A stretch of 64,000 bases of DNA from Corynebacterium pseudopelargi (lineage in GTDB: Bacteria; Actinomycetota; Actinomycetes; Mycobacteriales; Mycobacteriaceae). Below are positions 17,587 to 26,872 of this stretch, in pieces; position 1 is the stretch's first letter; each line of letters begins with the position of its first letter. The stretch lies in contig NZ_CP033898.1 in the NCBI RefSeq assembly GCF_003814005.1, positions 2,108,001-2,172,000 of the forward strand. Direction: 5' to 3'. A model generated the notes under the pieces. The model was not told the DNA's origin. It worked only from the letters and a program-made list of their open reading frames with translations, and ran no database searches. The position numbers and the translations under genes were made by a program.

Positions 17587-18300
17587 ATGCGCACTCTCAA
17601 TACTGTTGGCCTGTGTGTTGCGGGAATTGGCCTAGCAAGCACATTGGGTGCGTGTTCCCAACAAGATGCCCCGGCCACATCATCGACCGCAGCGGCAGAG
17701 GTAGCGCCAATGGATCAAGGCACACCAGCGCACACCGAGCTAAGCGACGCCATCGTCGGCCCCTCCGACGCACCCGAGGGACTAGCGCCGGGGAATTTTT
17801 ATGAGGTATTCGGCTCCAACCAAGACCCCTCGCCTGCCACGCTCGACCCGGAGGCATGCGCCCCGCTCATCTTTGATTCCAATACCGCAGCGGCCTGGGC
17901 AAAAACGCCGTTAGATCAAAGAACTGTGGCGATGTACAGCGGCTTTGATCAGCAGTGGGCCATTGTGGAACTCGATTTGGAACCGCGCAGCGCCGATCCC
18001 GCCCAGTGCCAAACCGTCACGCGCAGCGATAACACTCAAATTGGCACGATTACCACCACCTACCAGCTCAAGCCGGTTGACCTCGACCTCGAAGGTGCTG
18101 AAGATGTGCACGCCGTTTCGGTGCTTACCACCGCGGTTGCCCTCGATGGCCAAGATAGCCCCGGCGATAAGGTTGGGCGGACCACCTTGGTCATAAGCGC
18201 CAATGTTGCGGGCAAGCACATGACGGTGGTTGGCCATAACGTAGAACCGGGCACGCTCGAAAGCCTGGCTCAAAGCCAGATTGCCAAACTGCAGCAGTAG
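17587..18300 (+). CDS. Secreted lipoprotein, first of a tandem paralogous pair
   Basis: The 237-residue protein has a lipoprotein signal ending STLGAC (lipobox), then a Ser/Ala linker. The soluble domain opens AIVGPSDAPEGL. It shares with the next gene the IVGPxDAPEGL motif, two cysteine contexts (DPEACAP and DPAQCQT), an AAxWA motif and the C-terminal LAQSQIAKL. The paired cysteines suggest a disulfide in an extracytoplasmic sensor- or carrier-like fold, perhaps like DUF5642 or PknH-sensor-type domains, but I cannot confirm a family. AAAGGAG lies five bases before the ATG. It is divergent from senX3 with 129 bp between them. Confidence 0.8.
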   Translation: MRTLNTVGLCVAGIGLASTLGACSQQDAPATSSTAAAEVAPMDQGTPAHTELSDAIVGPSDAPEGLAPGNFYEVFGSNQDPSPATLDPEACAPLIFDSNTAAAWAKTPLDQRTVAMYSGFDQQWAIVELDLEPRSADPAQCQTVTRSDNTQIGTITTTYQLKPVDLDLEGAEDVHAVSVLTTAVALDGQDSPGDKVGRTTLVISANVAGKHMTVVGHNVEPGTLESLAQSQIAKLQQ

Positions 18301-18475
18301 CCACGGCTCTATCGCCGCCAAGAGCACTGGTTTTTAGGCCAAAACACCTCCGGGGCGCAGTGCTTTGGCAACAATCGCGCAGTGCTTCGCAAGAAATCCA
18401 CGTACACTTCGGGCAAGAGGTGGCAGGTATGCACGATGCCTGCCATTGATTTCTAACCTCCAGGAGTGATGCTTG

Positions 18476-19246
18476 ATGAAGATGCGTTTACACAACCACA
18501 AGCGCAGCACAACGCTATTGGCCGTACCGTTCATACTGGCTTTGGGGCTGAGCGCTTGTAGCTCCGACGGAGATAATGACTCCGCCGAGACGCAAACCAG
18601 CACCAATACTGTGACCAGCACGGCGCAATCGACGATCGAGCAGACGCAGGCAGCGACCTTGCAAGAGATGATCGTTGGCCCCGATGATGCACCTGAGGGC
18701 CTTAAGCACGCCGATGTTTCTATGGTCAACGATCTTGCCTCTGAGCTTGGCGGCAACCTCAACCTCGACGGTGGAGTACAGCCCGAGCAGTGCCAGCCGT
18801 TTGCAGCCGATATTTCCACCGCAGCAAAGTGGGCGGCACTGCCCCAAAACGAAGCTGCCACCGCGCTCTACACCACCCCTGATGACAATGAGGCTGTGAT
18901 GGTGCGCATCGACGCCACCGAAACCACGGTGAACCCCGAAGAGTGCGCCACCTTTACCCGTGAGTTTGATAATGAGCTGGCTAAGAGCGTGAGCACCTAC
19001 ACCGTGACCCCCATGGAGATTTCCATTGAGGGCGCAGACAATGTGGTGGCCGTGGAAGAGCAAATGCAGAGCATGAATGTTGGCGGCCAGGAACTTGAGG
19101 TTCCCCCGGCCGGTGCCCAAAACGTGATCATCACCGGCACCACCCAGGGCAAGACCTTCACGGTGATTGGCTCCAACACCATTCCGAAGGAAGTGCTGCA
19201 GGCGCTTGCTCAAAACCAGGTGAATAAGATCAACGAGAACTCCTAG
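18476..19246 (+). CDS. Secreted lipoprotein, second of a tandem paralogous pair
   Basis: The product is 256 residues from the ATG at 18476, with AGGAG nine bases upstream. The signal peptide ends ALGLSAC (lipobox). A Thr/Ser/Gln-rich linker precedes a domain beginning MIVGPDDAPEGL. The shared cysteine contexts are QPEQCQP and NPEECAT, and the C-terminus reads LAQNQVNKI. It is a clear paralogue of the preceding gene although identity is modest. Position and signal suggest a surface protein with its own promoter in the 175-bp gap. Function is unknown. A terminator follows. Confidence 0.8.
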   Translation: MKMRLHNHKRSTTLLAVPFILALGLSACSSDGDNDSAETQTSTNTVTSTAQSTIEQTQAATLQEMIVGPDDAPEGLKHADVSMVNDLASELGGNLNLDGGVQPEQCQPFAADISTAAKWAALPQNEAATALYTTPDDNEAVMVRIDATETTVNPEECATFTREFDNELAKSVSTYTVTPMEISIEGADNVVAVEEQMQSMNVGGQELEVPPAGAQNVIITGTTQGKTFTVIGSNTIPKEVLQALAQNQVNKINENS

Positions 19247-19276
19247 GCTCTTTTAAGCGCTACAAAGAGCGCAAAA

Positions 19277-19306
19277 CGCACCCAATCCCTTGGCGGGTTG
19301 GGTGCG
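19277..19306. terminator. Bidirectional terminator between the lipoprotein gene and gpm
   Basis: CGCACCCAA pairs with TTGGGTGCG across a 12-base loop. CTTTTTATT follows on the plus strand and GCGTTTTGCG on the minus strand. It serves the convergent lipoprotein and gpm genes. Confidence 0.85.
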
Positions 19307-19328
19307 CTTTTTATTGAGCTAGCAGTGG

Positions 19329-20075
19329 TTATTTTCCACCCTGCGCTGCAACAGCAGCGGCGCCAGCGGCAGCGGCCTCGGGGTCGAGGTAGGTGCCGCC
19401 TGGGTTTTGTACCTTGCCTTCGGCATCAAGCTCGTACACCAGCGGGATGCCGGTGGGGATGTTCAGCTCTGCAATATCCTCATCGGAGATATTGTCCAGG
19501 TGCTTGACCAGGGCGCGCAGGGAGTTACCGTGCGCTGCGATGAGGACGGTTTCGCCCTTCTTTGCGCGCGGCAGGATCTCCTGCTCGAAGTAGGGCACGA
19601 AGCGCTCTACAACATCCTTGAGGCACTCGGTTTGGGGTACGGCATCCAGGTCGGCGTAGCGCACGTCGTTGGCCTGGGAGTATTCGCTGTCGTTATCGAG
19701 TGCTGGCGGCGGGGTGTCGTAGGAGCGACGCCATGCCATGAACTGCTCTTCGCCGTACTTATCCTTGGTTTCTGCCTTGTTCAGGCCCTGCAGCGCGCCG
19801 TAGTGACGCTCGTTGAGGCGCCAGTCGCGCACAACGGGAATCCAGTGACGATCAGCGGCATTGAGCGCGATGTTGGCGGTGCGGATAGCGCGGCGCAGCA
19901 GCGAGGTGTATACAACCTCGGGCAGCACGCCTTCTTGCTTGAGCAATTCGCCGCCGCGACGAGCCTCAGCCTCGCCTTTTTCGGTGAGGTTTACATCGAC
20001 CCAGCCGGTGAACTGGTTGGATGCATTCCACTCACTTTGACCGTGACGCAGAAGAATCAATTTGCCATTACTCAT
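19329..20075 (-). CDS. gpmA: 2,3-bisphosphoglycerate-dependent phosphoglycerate mutase
   Basis: This glycolytic enzyme interconverts 3- and 2-phosphoglycerate. The N-terminus [20 protein letters not shown] carries the phosphohistidine RHG motif. [15 protein letters not shown] and [17 protein letters not shown] contain the other active-site residues. Its 248 residues match the cofactor-dependent family. The C-terminal tail is Ala/Gly-rich. It follows mshA with a 146-bp gap, the same neighbourhood as mycobacterial gpm1 and mshA. Confidence 0.97.
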   Translation of the reverse strand: MSNGKLILLRHGQSEWNASNQFTGWVDVNLTEKGEAEARRGGELLKQEGVLPEVVYTSLLRRAIRTANIALNAADRHWIPVVRDWRLNERHYGALQGLNKAETKDKYGEEQFMAWRRSYDTPPPALDNDSEYSQANDVRYADLDAVPQTECLKDVVERFVPYFEQEILPRAKKGETVLIAAHGNSLRALVKHLDNISDEDIAELNIPTGIPLVYELDAEGKVQNPGGTYLDPEAAAAGAAAVAAQGGK

Positions 20076-20221
20076 GCCTCAAGCATGCCACCAAACGTTC
20101 CAATTCGCCGTGGATCAGGCTCCCTCAAGGCCAAAATGTGGGATTATTTACATTTGCGCCCGGTTGATGCCCGTTCGGGCATCGTGCTTTTCGACGCCAC
20201 CGCCCACACCCCAAGCGCTGC

Positions 20222-21487
20222 TTAAGCCCCTTCGGGTTTGCGCTGCACGCAGCTATCCACGCTCAGGGCAAGCGCTTGGCCATAGACCTGCTCAAGTTCT
20301 TCTGCAGCCCGCGCCCAGGTGAATTGCATGGCATGCTCCCTGGCTGCCACACCCATGGCGATGCGACGTTGGTCGTCGTCAAGCAAGGAAGCAATAGCGT
20401 CTGCCCAATGACCTGGTTCATGATCTTCTACCAGCACACCCGTGGTGCCATCGTCGACGGCGATGGGCAAACCACCCACGCGAGCCGCAATCACCGGAGT
20501 ACCGCAGGCCTGCGCCTCGATAGCCACCAGCCCAAAGGACTCGTTATAGGAAGGCACCGCCACCACATCAGCCGCCTGGAAAATGGCCACCAGCTCCTCG
20601 GCGGGGCGAGGATCTAAAAAGCGCACCCTGTGGCAAATACCAAGTGAGCGGGCAAGTTCCGTGTAGTGCTCCACCGTGGCTTGAGCACCCGAAGGCCCAC
20701 CACACAAAAGCACGCGCATATCGCGATCAGGGTCGCGGCGGAAAAGCTCAGCGACGGCCTTGAGCAGCACCTGCGGGCCTTTAAATTCCTGCAGCCGCCC
20801 CACAAAGGCCACCACCTTGGTATGCAGCGGAATACCCAAATTACGACGAGCCAGCTCAGTATTGCGCTGCTTGCCGGGGGTAAACAGCTCCACATCGGCA
20901 CCAGGGGCAATCACCGCCACCTTCTCAGGCTCCGCATCATAGTGGCGCACCAGATCATTGGTTTCTTCCGGGGTATTCACCACCAAAATATCCGCATTAT
21001 CTACCAACTGCTGCTCACAGATGCGCCGCGCATCAGACTCAGGCGTGTCATTGGAGGTGCGATGGGTGTTTTTCACCGCCGCCAAGGTGTGCGCAGTATG
21101 GACCAGCGGGGCTTGCCACAGATCACGCAGCAGCCAACCCACCTGCCCAGAAAGCCAATAGTGGGAATGGATGAGGTCATAGTGAAGCTGCTCGCAACGA
21201 ACAAATTGCAAAATCCCGCCAGCAAAGGCCGCCAACTGGGTGGGTAATTCCTCTTTACTCAAGCCCTCATACGGGCCTGCCACCACATTGATCACCCTTA
21301 AACCGGGCTCTACCTCCACCACATGCCCTTGGCTTGGGCGCGTGGCGCGGGTAAAAACATCCACCTGCACACCACGCCTGGCCAATTCGCAGGCAGTGGA
21401 GAGCACATAAACATTCATGCCCCCTGCATCGCCAGAACCTGGTTGCTGCAGGGGGGAAGTGTGCATAGAAATCATGGCGATGCGCAT
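20222..21487 (-). CDS. mshA: D-inositol-3-phosphate glycosyltransferase (mycothiol synthesis)
   Basis: MshA transfers GlcNAc from UDP-GlcNAc to inositol-3-phosphate, the first step of mycothiol synthesis. It is a 421-residue GT4-family enzyme. The acceptor loop is [13 protein letters not shown], and the donor site is in [16 protein letters not shown] and [25 protein letters not shown] (the EX7E motif). Mycothiol is the major low-molecular-weight thiol of actinobacteria, so the gene supports the taxonomic call. It begins 43 bp after the epimerase-like gene and is probably cotranscribed with it. Confidence 0.95.
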   Translation of the reverse strand: MRIAMISMHTSPLQQPGSGDAGGMNVYVLSTACELARRGVQVDVFTRATRPSQGHVVEVEPGLRVINVVAGPYEGLSKEELPTQLAAFAGGILQFVRCEQLHYDLIHSHYWLSGQVGWLLRDLWQAPLVHTAHTLAAVKNTHRTSNDTPESDARRICEQQLVDNADILVVNTPEETNDLVRHYDAEPEKVAVIAPGADVELFTPGKQRNTELARRNLGIPLHTKVVAFVGRLQEFKGPQVLLKAVAELFRRDPDRDMRVLLCGGPSGAQATVEHYTELARSLGICHRVRFLDPRPAEELVAIFQAADVVAVPSYNESFGLVAIEAQACGTPVIAARVGGLPIAVDDGTTGVLVEDHEPGHWADAIASLLDDDQRRIAMGVAAREHAMQFTWARAAEELEQVYGQALALSVDSCVQRKPEGA

Positions 21488-21530
21488 GCTGCCATCCTAG
21501 ATGCACCCCGTCGATGCTTAAGGAGCTAGC

Positions 21531-22313
21531 TTATTCCTCCACGTGAATGCGCATCCCCACCGTGGCCGCATCACCACTGCGAAGCCGCACCCCTTTGAGG
21601 CCATCGCCGAGAAGTGCTGGTTCAACGCACACAAAATTGCGCCATTCACCAGGGCCAATATCCTCTATGGCCGCGGCTTGTTGCTCGCCGGGGTTCCACA
21701 CAACGGTGGCATCTGCCCCAATCGGCGAGACCACGATCCGGCGCACGCCATCGTCGATCACCACGCGGCGTGACTCATGGGCAATCACATCGAACTCACC
21801 TTGGATCCGCAGCTCCTTGGGCAAGGAGTACTCCTCGCCGCTGAGCTGGTTTAGTGCGCGGGTGCCGCCGAGGCCACGCAACACCGTTGATTGGATATCC
21901 CCCACCGCAAAATAGGGGTGCAAAGCAAATTGCGCCGTGGTGGGCCGAGATCCTCGATTGATGGCCTGGAGGGTAATACTGAGTTCCTCATCCTCCCTGC
22001 GGGTGCGCAACTCAAGGCAGATATCTTCGTGGCGCAACTTCGCCACGAATCCCTTCGGCTGCTGTTCAACGCTCCACAGTTCCCGGCGCGCCCAGCCATG
22101 TGATGGGCTTTGGCCAAGCAAGCCACCAAACCAGGGGGCAATCACCGGTACACCGCCTCGGATGGATTCGCCTACGCCAATATTGGCCTTGCTTGAGAGG
22201 TAGAAGAGTTCGCCGTGACCTGTGCTTGCGCTGGTGACGTGCCCGCCGGCCGGGCTGATGCGCATGCCTGCATGGGAAAGCAATGAGGGAGTTTCGGCAT
22301 TGTCATTGGACAT
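21531..22313 (-). CDS. Aldose 1-epimerase / D-hexose-6-phosphate mutarotase-like protein
   Basis: The product is 260 residues from the ATG at 22313 (MSNDNAETPSLL); the frame opens 44 codons earlier but without family resemblance. The galactose-mutarotase beta-sandwich is indicated by SKANIGVGESIRGGVPVIAP, a WFGGLLGQSPSHGWAR-type segment with the active-site His, FALHPYFAVGD (second His) and the C-terminal VCVEPA (general base Glu). This pattern is typical of YeaD-type hexose-6-phosphate epimerases. It presumably speeds anomer interconversion of glucose-6-phosphate. It lies upstream of mshA on the same strand. Confidence 0.85.
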   Translation of the reverse strand: MSNDNAETPSLLSHAGMRISPAGGHVTSASTGHGELFYLSSKANIGVGESIRGGVPVIAPWFGGLLGQSPSHGWARRELWSVEQQPKGFVAKLRHEDICLELRTRREDEELSITLQAINRGSRPTTAQFALHPYFAVGDIQSTVLRGLGGTRALNQLSGEEYSLPKELRIQGEFDVIAHESRRVVIDDGVRRIVVSPIGADATVVWNPGEQQAAAIEDIGPGEWRNFVCVEPALLGDGLKGVRLRSGDAATVGMRIHVEE

Positions 22314-22485
22314 GCACTCGAGGGTAATCCTGGCGTTCACGCGGTGAAAACTTTCAGCAGGGTGTATTCGGGCACACTGCGTAGCCCAGGAGTGGAAGCG
22401 ATGGGCTGGATCATTTTCAGGTAGAAAAGAAAGTAAAAATCTCATCGTGGTGTGGCACCTCGGCCAGATCCGGGGTTACGCTAGG

Positions 22486-22527
22486 GTAACTAAGCTCCGG
22501 TAACGAAGCCTGGCTAACTAAGCCTGC
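22486..22527. repeat. Three tandem 14-bp repeats upstream of fadD
   Basis: GTAACTAAGCTCCG, GTAACGAAGCCTGG and CTAACTAAGCCTGC follow each other without gaps, with the core TAACTAAGC shared. They begin about 8 bp after a -10-like TACGCT (22478-22483) and end 41 bp before the fadD ATG, so they would lie at the transcription start or in the leader. This could be an operator array. No known regulator site was recognised. Confidence 0.6.
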
Positions 22528-22568
22528 GTGCAAACCTCGCACTACTCAACCACCAATAAGGAAGTGGC

Positions 22569-24275
22569 ATGTCAGCGTTAGAAAAGAAATCATGGCTGCA
22601 GTACTACGGCGATTGGACTCCCCCAACGCTGGAGTATGGCGATACCACCTTGTTGGATATCTACGATCACAACCTCGAGATCAACGCCAATAAGCCAGCC
22701 ACCTATTTCTTTGGCCGCCAGATGACGTATGGCGAACTTGATAAGCGCGTGCGTTCCGCGGCTGCTGGCCTGCGCGCCCTGGGCGTGCGACCCGGCGATC
22801 ATGTGGCCATCGTGTTGCCCAACTGCCCCCAGCACATCGCCGCCTATTTTGCCGTGCTCAAATTGGGCGCCACCGTGGTAGAGCACAACCCCTTGTACAC
22901 CGCCCACGAGCTTGAAGGACCGTTTAAAGACCACAAAGCTCGCGTGGCCATCGTGTGGGATAAAGCAGCCTCCACCCTAGAAAAGCTGCGCCGCACCACC
23001 CCGCTGGAAACCATCGTTTCGGTGAACATGATCGACGCCATGCCCTCGGTGCAGCGCTTTGCGCTGAAACTGCCAGTGCCGATGATTCGCAAGCAACGCG
23101 ATGCCCTGAGCGCCGATGCCCCCAATACCGTGCCGTGGAATGTGCTGATCGGCCCTGCTCTTGGCGGCAATGGTGACGATGTTGTCTCCTGCCCCGAGGT
23201 AACAAAAGATTCGGTGGCCTTGGTGCTCTATACCTCCGGCACCACCGGCGCACCCAAGGGTGCCCAACTCACCCACGGCGGGCTATTTGCCAACCTGCTC
23301 CAGGGCAAGGCCTGGGTGCAAGGCCTAGGCGATCAAGACGAGCGCCTCCTGGGAGCACTACCAATGTTCCACGCCTATGGCATCACCATCGTGTTGAACT
23401 TGGCGGTATATATCGGCGGCGAGATCGTGCTGCTGCCTGCACCGCAGATCCCGCTGATTATGAAGATTATGAAGAAGCACACCCCCACCTGGGTTCCCGG
23501 TGTGCCCACCTTGTATCAGAAGATCGTGGAAGCAGCAGAGGCGAAGAATATCTCCATCTCTGGTGTGCGCAACTCCTTCTCCGGCGCCTCCACCTTGCCC
23601 ACCGACACAGTGGAGCGCTGGGAGAGGCTCACCGGCGGGCTGTTGGTTGAAGGCTATGGGCTGACAGAAACCTCGCCGATTATCGTCGGAAACCCGATGA
23701 GCTCGGATCGTCGCCCAGGCTATGTGGGTATTCCTTTCCCCGATACCGAAATCCGCATTGCCAATCCAGAGAATCTGGATGAAACGATGCCAGATGGCGA
23801 GGAAGGCGAGGTGCTGGTTCGCGGCCCGCAGGTCTTTGCAGGCTACCTGAATAACCCGGAGGCCACCGAGGCCAGCTTCCACGATGGTTGGTATCGCACC
23901 GGCGATGTGGGAATCATGGAGCCGGATGGATTTATCCGCCTGGTGGCACGCATTAAAGAGGTGATTATCACCGGCGGGTTCAATGTGTATCCGGCTGAAG
24001 TAGAAGAGGTATTGCGAAGCCACCCCGACATCGTGGAGGCCACCGTGGTGGGCCTTCCCCGTGGCGATGGCTCCGAACAGGTGGTTGCTGCTATTACCCT
24101 CAACGCCGGTGCAGCACTCGACCCGGAGGGCATGAAGGAATACTGCCGCGAAAACCTCACCCGCTATAAGGTTCCGCGCACCTTCTACCACTTTGAAGAA
24201 CTGCCGAAGGATCAGCTAGGCAAGGTGCGCCGCCGCGACGTGCAAGAAGAGCTGCTGAAAAAGCTCAAGCGCTAA
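22569..24275 (+). CDS. fadD: Long-chain fatty acid-CoA ligase
   Basis: This is a 568-residue adenylate-forming enzyme that activates fatty acids to acyl-CoA through acyl-AMP. The phosphate-binding loop is LVLYTSGTTGAPKGAQLTH. The substrate-binding motif is YGLTETSP, and GWYRTGDVG and IKEVIITGGFNVYPAEVEE form the hinge. The catalytic lysine of the C-terminal domain is in QLGKVRRRDV. AAGGAAG precedes the ATG. The last 4 bp overlap the convergent murB. In a mycolate producer it may feed lipid synthesis or fatty-acid breakdown; sequence alone does not say which. Confidence 0.95.
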   Translation: MSALEKKSWLQYYGDWTPPTLEYGDTTLLDIYDHNLEINANKPATYFFGRQMTYGELDKRVRSAAAGLRALGVRPGDHVAIVLPNCPQHIAAYFAVLKLGATVVEHNPLYTAHELEGPFKDHKARVAIVWDKAASTLEKLRRTTPLETIVSVNMIDAMPSVQRFALKLPVPMIRKQRDALSADAPNTVPWNVLIGPALGGNGDDVVSCPEVTKDSVALVLYTSGTTGAPKGAQLTHGGLFANLLQGKAWVQGLGDQDERLLGALPMFHAYGITIVLNLAVYIGGEIVLLPAPQIPLIMKIMKKHTPTWVPGVPTLYQKIVEAAEAKNISISGVRNSFSGASTLPTDTVERWERLTGGLLVEGYGLTETSPIIVGNPMSSDRRPGYVGIPFPDTEIRIANPENLDETMPDGEEGEVLVRGPQVFAGYLNNPEATEASFHDGWYRTGDVGIMEPDGFIRLVARIKEVIITGGFNVYPAEVEEVLRSHPDIVEATVVGLPRGDGSEQVVAAITLNAGAALDPEGMKEYCRENLTRYKVPRTFYHFEELPKDQLGKVRRRDVQEELLKKLKR

Positions 24276-25399
24276 ATACTTACCCCTACCCACACCGGTT
24301 CAGGCTCTAAAGTCACACCAAAGACTTCGGCCACCCCACCGCGGATTTCCCGGGCCAACGCCACGAGATCCGCGGTGTTGGCGTTTCCGCGGTTGCTTAA
24401 CGCGAGAGTGTGCTTGGTGGAAAGCCGCACCGGGGCCTGCGGGCCTGGGTATCCCTTGTGAAAGCCCGCTTTATCAATGAGCCAGGCCGCCGAAAGCTTG
24501 ATGCCACCGGCAACCTCAAAAGCGGGCATAGCCTCTGCTGCCTCTTCGCCGAGCTTGGCGGCCACCTTTGAGCGCACCTCGCTTGCCTGGGCGCTACTGA
24601 CAATGGGGTTGGTAAAGAAAGAGCCAGCAGACCAGGTATCGTGATCCGATTCCTGGTACACCATGCCCTTGCCACGACGAAGCCCCAGCACCGCCTCGCG
24701 CACATCGGCAATGGGCAGGCGCTGCTCCGGCTCGGCGCCGAGGGTGCGCGCTAATTCCCCGAAGCGCAAGGGTGCGGAAAGGCCATCGCTGTGTAGCTGC
24801 AAGGTGATATCCAGCACGACCGCACGCTGGGTGAATTTCAGGTTGGAGTAACGGTAGGCAAGATCCAGCTCGGAAGCGGCTGCCTTGACAATCCGGCCAT
24901 GTTGCCTGTCGTACAAGGTGACCTCGACCAGTACATCGGCAATCTCGCAGCCGTAGGCGCCCACATTTTGTACCGGGGTGGCACCAGCGCTGCCGGGGAT
25001 ACCAGAAAGGCACTCAATGCCACCCAAACCTGCAGCCACCGCCGTAGCCACAACCTCATCCCACACAGCGCCCGCCTCAGCGCGAAGGCGCGCACTGGGG
25101 GCGTCGATGTCGATGCCGTCGAAGTCGAGGATCACAGCGGCCAATGGCACCTCGCCATCGGCAACCACCAGGTTGGACCCTCCGCCAACCACCAGCAAGG
25201 GGATCTGGTGGGCGTCGAAAAGCTTGATTACCTCCACCGCAGCCTGCTGAGAAAAGCAGCGAAAGCTCGAAAGCGGCGTGCCGCCAAGGTGCAAGGTAGT
25301 CAGTTGCGCGAAGGGCTCTAGGCCACGAGTGACGGAGCTAAGAGACGCCGCCTGCTCGAAGATTTCTTCGTAGTGAGGATCCAACAATGTATTTGCCAC
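24272..25399 (-). CDS. murB: UDP-N-acetylenolpyruvoylglucosamine reductase
   Basis: MurB reduces UDP-GlcNAc-enolpyruvate to UDP-MurNAc for peptidoglycan. The FAD-binding segment is LVVGGGSNLVVAD. IPGSAGATPVQNVGAYGCEI and YRYSNLKF are typical of type I MurB, and SAGSFFTNPIV holds the catalytic Ser. The frame extends upstream across the divergent gene's start (25486). The GTG at 25399, beginning VANTLLDPH, is the likely start (375 residues) because it leaves 23 bp to the divergent DUF2505 gene. The stop codon overlaps that of fadD. Confidence 0.93.
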   Translation of the reverse strand: MANTLLDPHYEEIFEQAASLSSVTRGLEPFAQLTTLHLGGTPLSSFRCFSQQAAVEVIKLFDAHQIPLLVVGGGSNLVVADGEVPLAAVILDFDGIDIDAPSARLRAEAGAVWDEVVATAVAAGLGGIECLSGIPGSAGATPVQNVGAYGCEIADVLVEVTLYDRQHGRIVKAAASELDLAYRYSNLKFTQRAVVLDITLQLHSDGLSAPLRFGELARTLGAEPEQRLPIADVREAVLGLRRGKGMVYQESDHDTWSAGSFFTNPIVSSAQASEVRSKVAAKLGEEAAEAMPAFEVAGGIKLSAAWLIDKAGFHKGYPGPQAPVRLSTKHTLALSNRGNANTADLVALAREIRGGVAEVFGVTLEPEPVWVGVSI

Positions 25400-25422
25400 A
25401 CCATCAAAGGTAGTCTGTACGC

Positions 25423-25926
25423 ATGACGACACGAAGCGAGAACACCGTAACCATCGCACAACCGGCGAATAAGGTGCACGAAGCACTCACCAACGCCGAC
25501 TACTGGGCCTACGTCACCCAGCACCTTTCCCCCGAACCCGGCCAGGTTCACGAGTTCAGCGAAGCAGACGGCGGCGCAGTAGCCACCCTGTTTGAAGTGC
25601 TCCCCCAGGAACTGCTGCCCGAAGCTGTCCGCGGCATGATCAGCCAATCGTTGAAGGTGAAGCGAGTAGTCAACGTTGGTGCACTCGAAGGCGATAACGC
25701 CAAGCACTCCTACACCGCCGATGTAAAAGGCACCCCTGTGGACTTCAAAGGTGAAATCAGCATGCGCGGCGAAGGCGATAGCACCGTGCTCGACTACGCC
25801 AACGAAGTCACCGTGAACATCCCCTTCATGGGCGGCGCCATCGAACCGAAGGTAGCCGAAGCACTCGGTGAGCTCTTCAACAACGAAGGCAACCTCACCG
25901 AGCAGTGGATCAAAGAAAACCTCTAA
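25423..25926 (+). CDS. DUF2505 (SRPBCC-fold) protein
   Basis: This is a 167-residue protein with a START/Bet v1-like layout: an N-terminal strand and helix (NTVTIAQPANKVHEALTNADYW), a central antiparallel sheet and a C-terminal amphipathic helix ending in GELFNNEGNLTEQWIKENL. It matches the actinobacterial DUF2505 family, which lies next to murB in mycobacteria and corynebacteria. Such folds bind hydrophobic ligands, but no ligand is known here. It has no signal peptide. The methyltransferase gene begins 24 bp downstream and may be cotranscribed. Confidence 0.85.
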   Translation: MTTRSENTVTIAQPANKVHEALTNADYWAYVTQHLSPEPGQVHEFSEADGGAVATLFEVLPQELLPEAVRGMISQSLKVKRVVNVGALEGDNAKHSYTADVKGTPVDFKGEISMRGEGDSTVLDYANEVTVNIPFMGGAIEPKVAEALGELFNNEGNLTEQWIKENL

Positions 25927-25950
25927 GCCTTTTCGCACCTGCAACACGCC

Positions 25951-26769
25951 ATGGCCGACCATGCCCACAATAAGCGAGCCGAATTCGCCCGGGCTGGTCG
26001 GCTTTCGCGTCCCATCGGCGTAGTAACCAGAGGCACCACCAACCAAAACCGGCTGCGGCGCTGCGATCGATGGATGGCCAATAACCCCGCAATACAACGC
26101 CTCCTCAACCACGCCACCGACCCGCTGGCCATCGACTTAGGCTACGGGGCATCAGCTACCACCACCGTGGAATGGGCAGGCTGGCTCAGACGCATCCGCC
26201 CCGACATTGCCGTGCTTGGGCTAGAAATCGCACCCGAACGAATCCAACCGGCACAACACGGCGTGCACTTTGGCTTAGGCGGCTTTGAGCTTGCAGGCCA
26301 CAACCCACACCTGGTGCGGGCTTTTAATGTGCTGCGCCAATACGACGTAAGCCAGGTCCACGATGCCTGGCACACGGTATGCAGCAGGCTTGCCCCCGGT
26401 GGGCTGTTTATAGAGGGCACCTGCGATGAGCTGGGCAGAAGAAGCACCTGGATCACCTTAGATGCCCACGGCCCTCGCAGCCTCACACTGGCCTGGGATC
26501 CGCTGCACACCGACTACCCCTCCGCGCTTGCCGAGCGCCTGCCCAAGGTGCTGATCCACCGCAATGTGCCGGGTGAGAAGATCCATAGCCTGCTCCAGCG
26601 CCTCGATCGCGCCTGGGATCACACAGCAGCGATGGCCCCATTTGGGCCAAGGCAACGATGGCGAGAAACCCAACGCATGGTGGCCGAAGAGCTCGGCATT
26701 GCACCGCAACGCCGGCGCTTAAGCGACAATCTTTTAGAAGTGCCCTGGTCGCTGGTTGCAGAGGATTAG
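25951..26769 (+). CDS. Class I SAM-dependent methyltransferase-like protein
   Basis: The 272-residue protein has a nucleotide-binding region AIDLGYGASATTTVEWAGWLRR, an acidic strand end VLGLEIAPERIQPA, and LAPGGLFIEGTCDE as the later motif, in the order of class I methyltransferases. The glycine motif is unusual (GYGASAT instead of GxGxG). The N-terminal 40 residues are basic. The substrate is unknown. The ribosome-binding site is weak. It follows the DUF2505 gene closely and precedes the DUF2993 gene, the local order seen in corynebacteria. Confidence 0.75.
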   Translation: MADHAHNKRAEFARAGRLSRPIGVVTRGTTNQNRLRRCDRWMANNPAIQRLLNHATDPLAIDLGYGASATTTVEWAGWLRRIRPDIAVLGLEIAPERIQPAQHGVHFGLGGFELAGHNPHLVRAFNVLRQYDVSQVHDAWHTVCSRLAPGGLFIEGTCDELGRRSTWITLDAHGPRSLTLAWDPLHTDYPSALAERLPKVLIHRNVPGEKIHSLLQRLDRAWDHTAAMAPFGPRQRWRETQRMVAEELGIAPQRRRLSDNLLEVPWSLVAED

Positions 26770-26872
26770 GAATTCCAAGGCGGCTTGGCTCTTTTGCAGC
26801 GCCGCGGAGTATTTTCTAGCGCTTCAGCTTGGTACATGGCGTTTTGCAGCGAAATCAGGCACTCTTAGCTAC

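Noticed and set aside
23358..24191. 277-codon minus-strand frame inside fadD
   Set aside because: It is antisense to a well-supported acyl-CoA ligase with no separate start signal.
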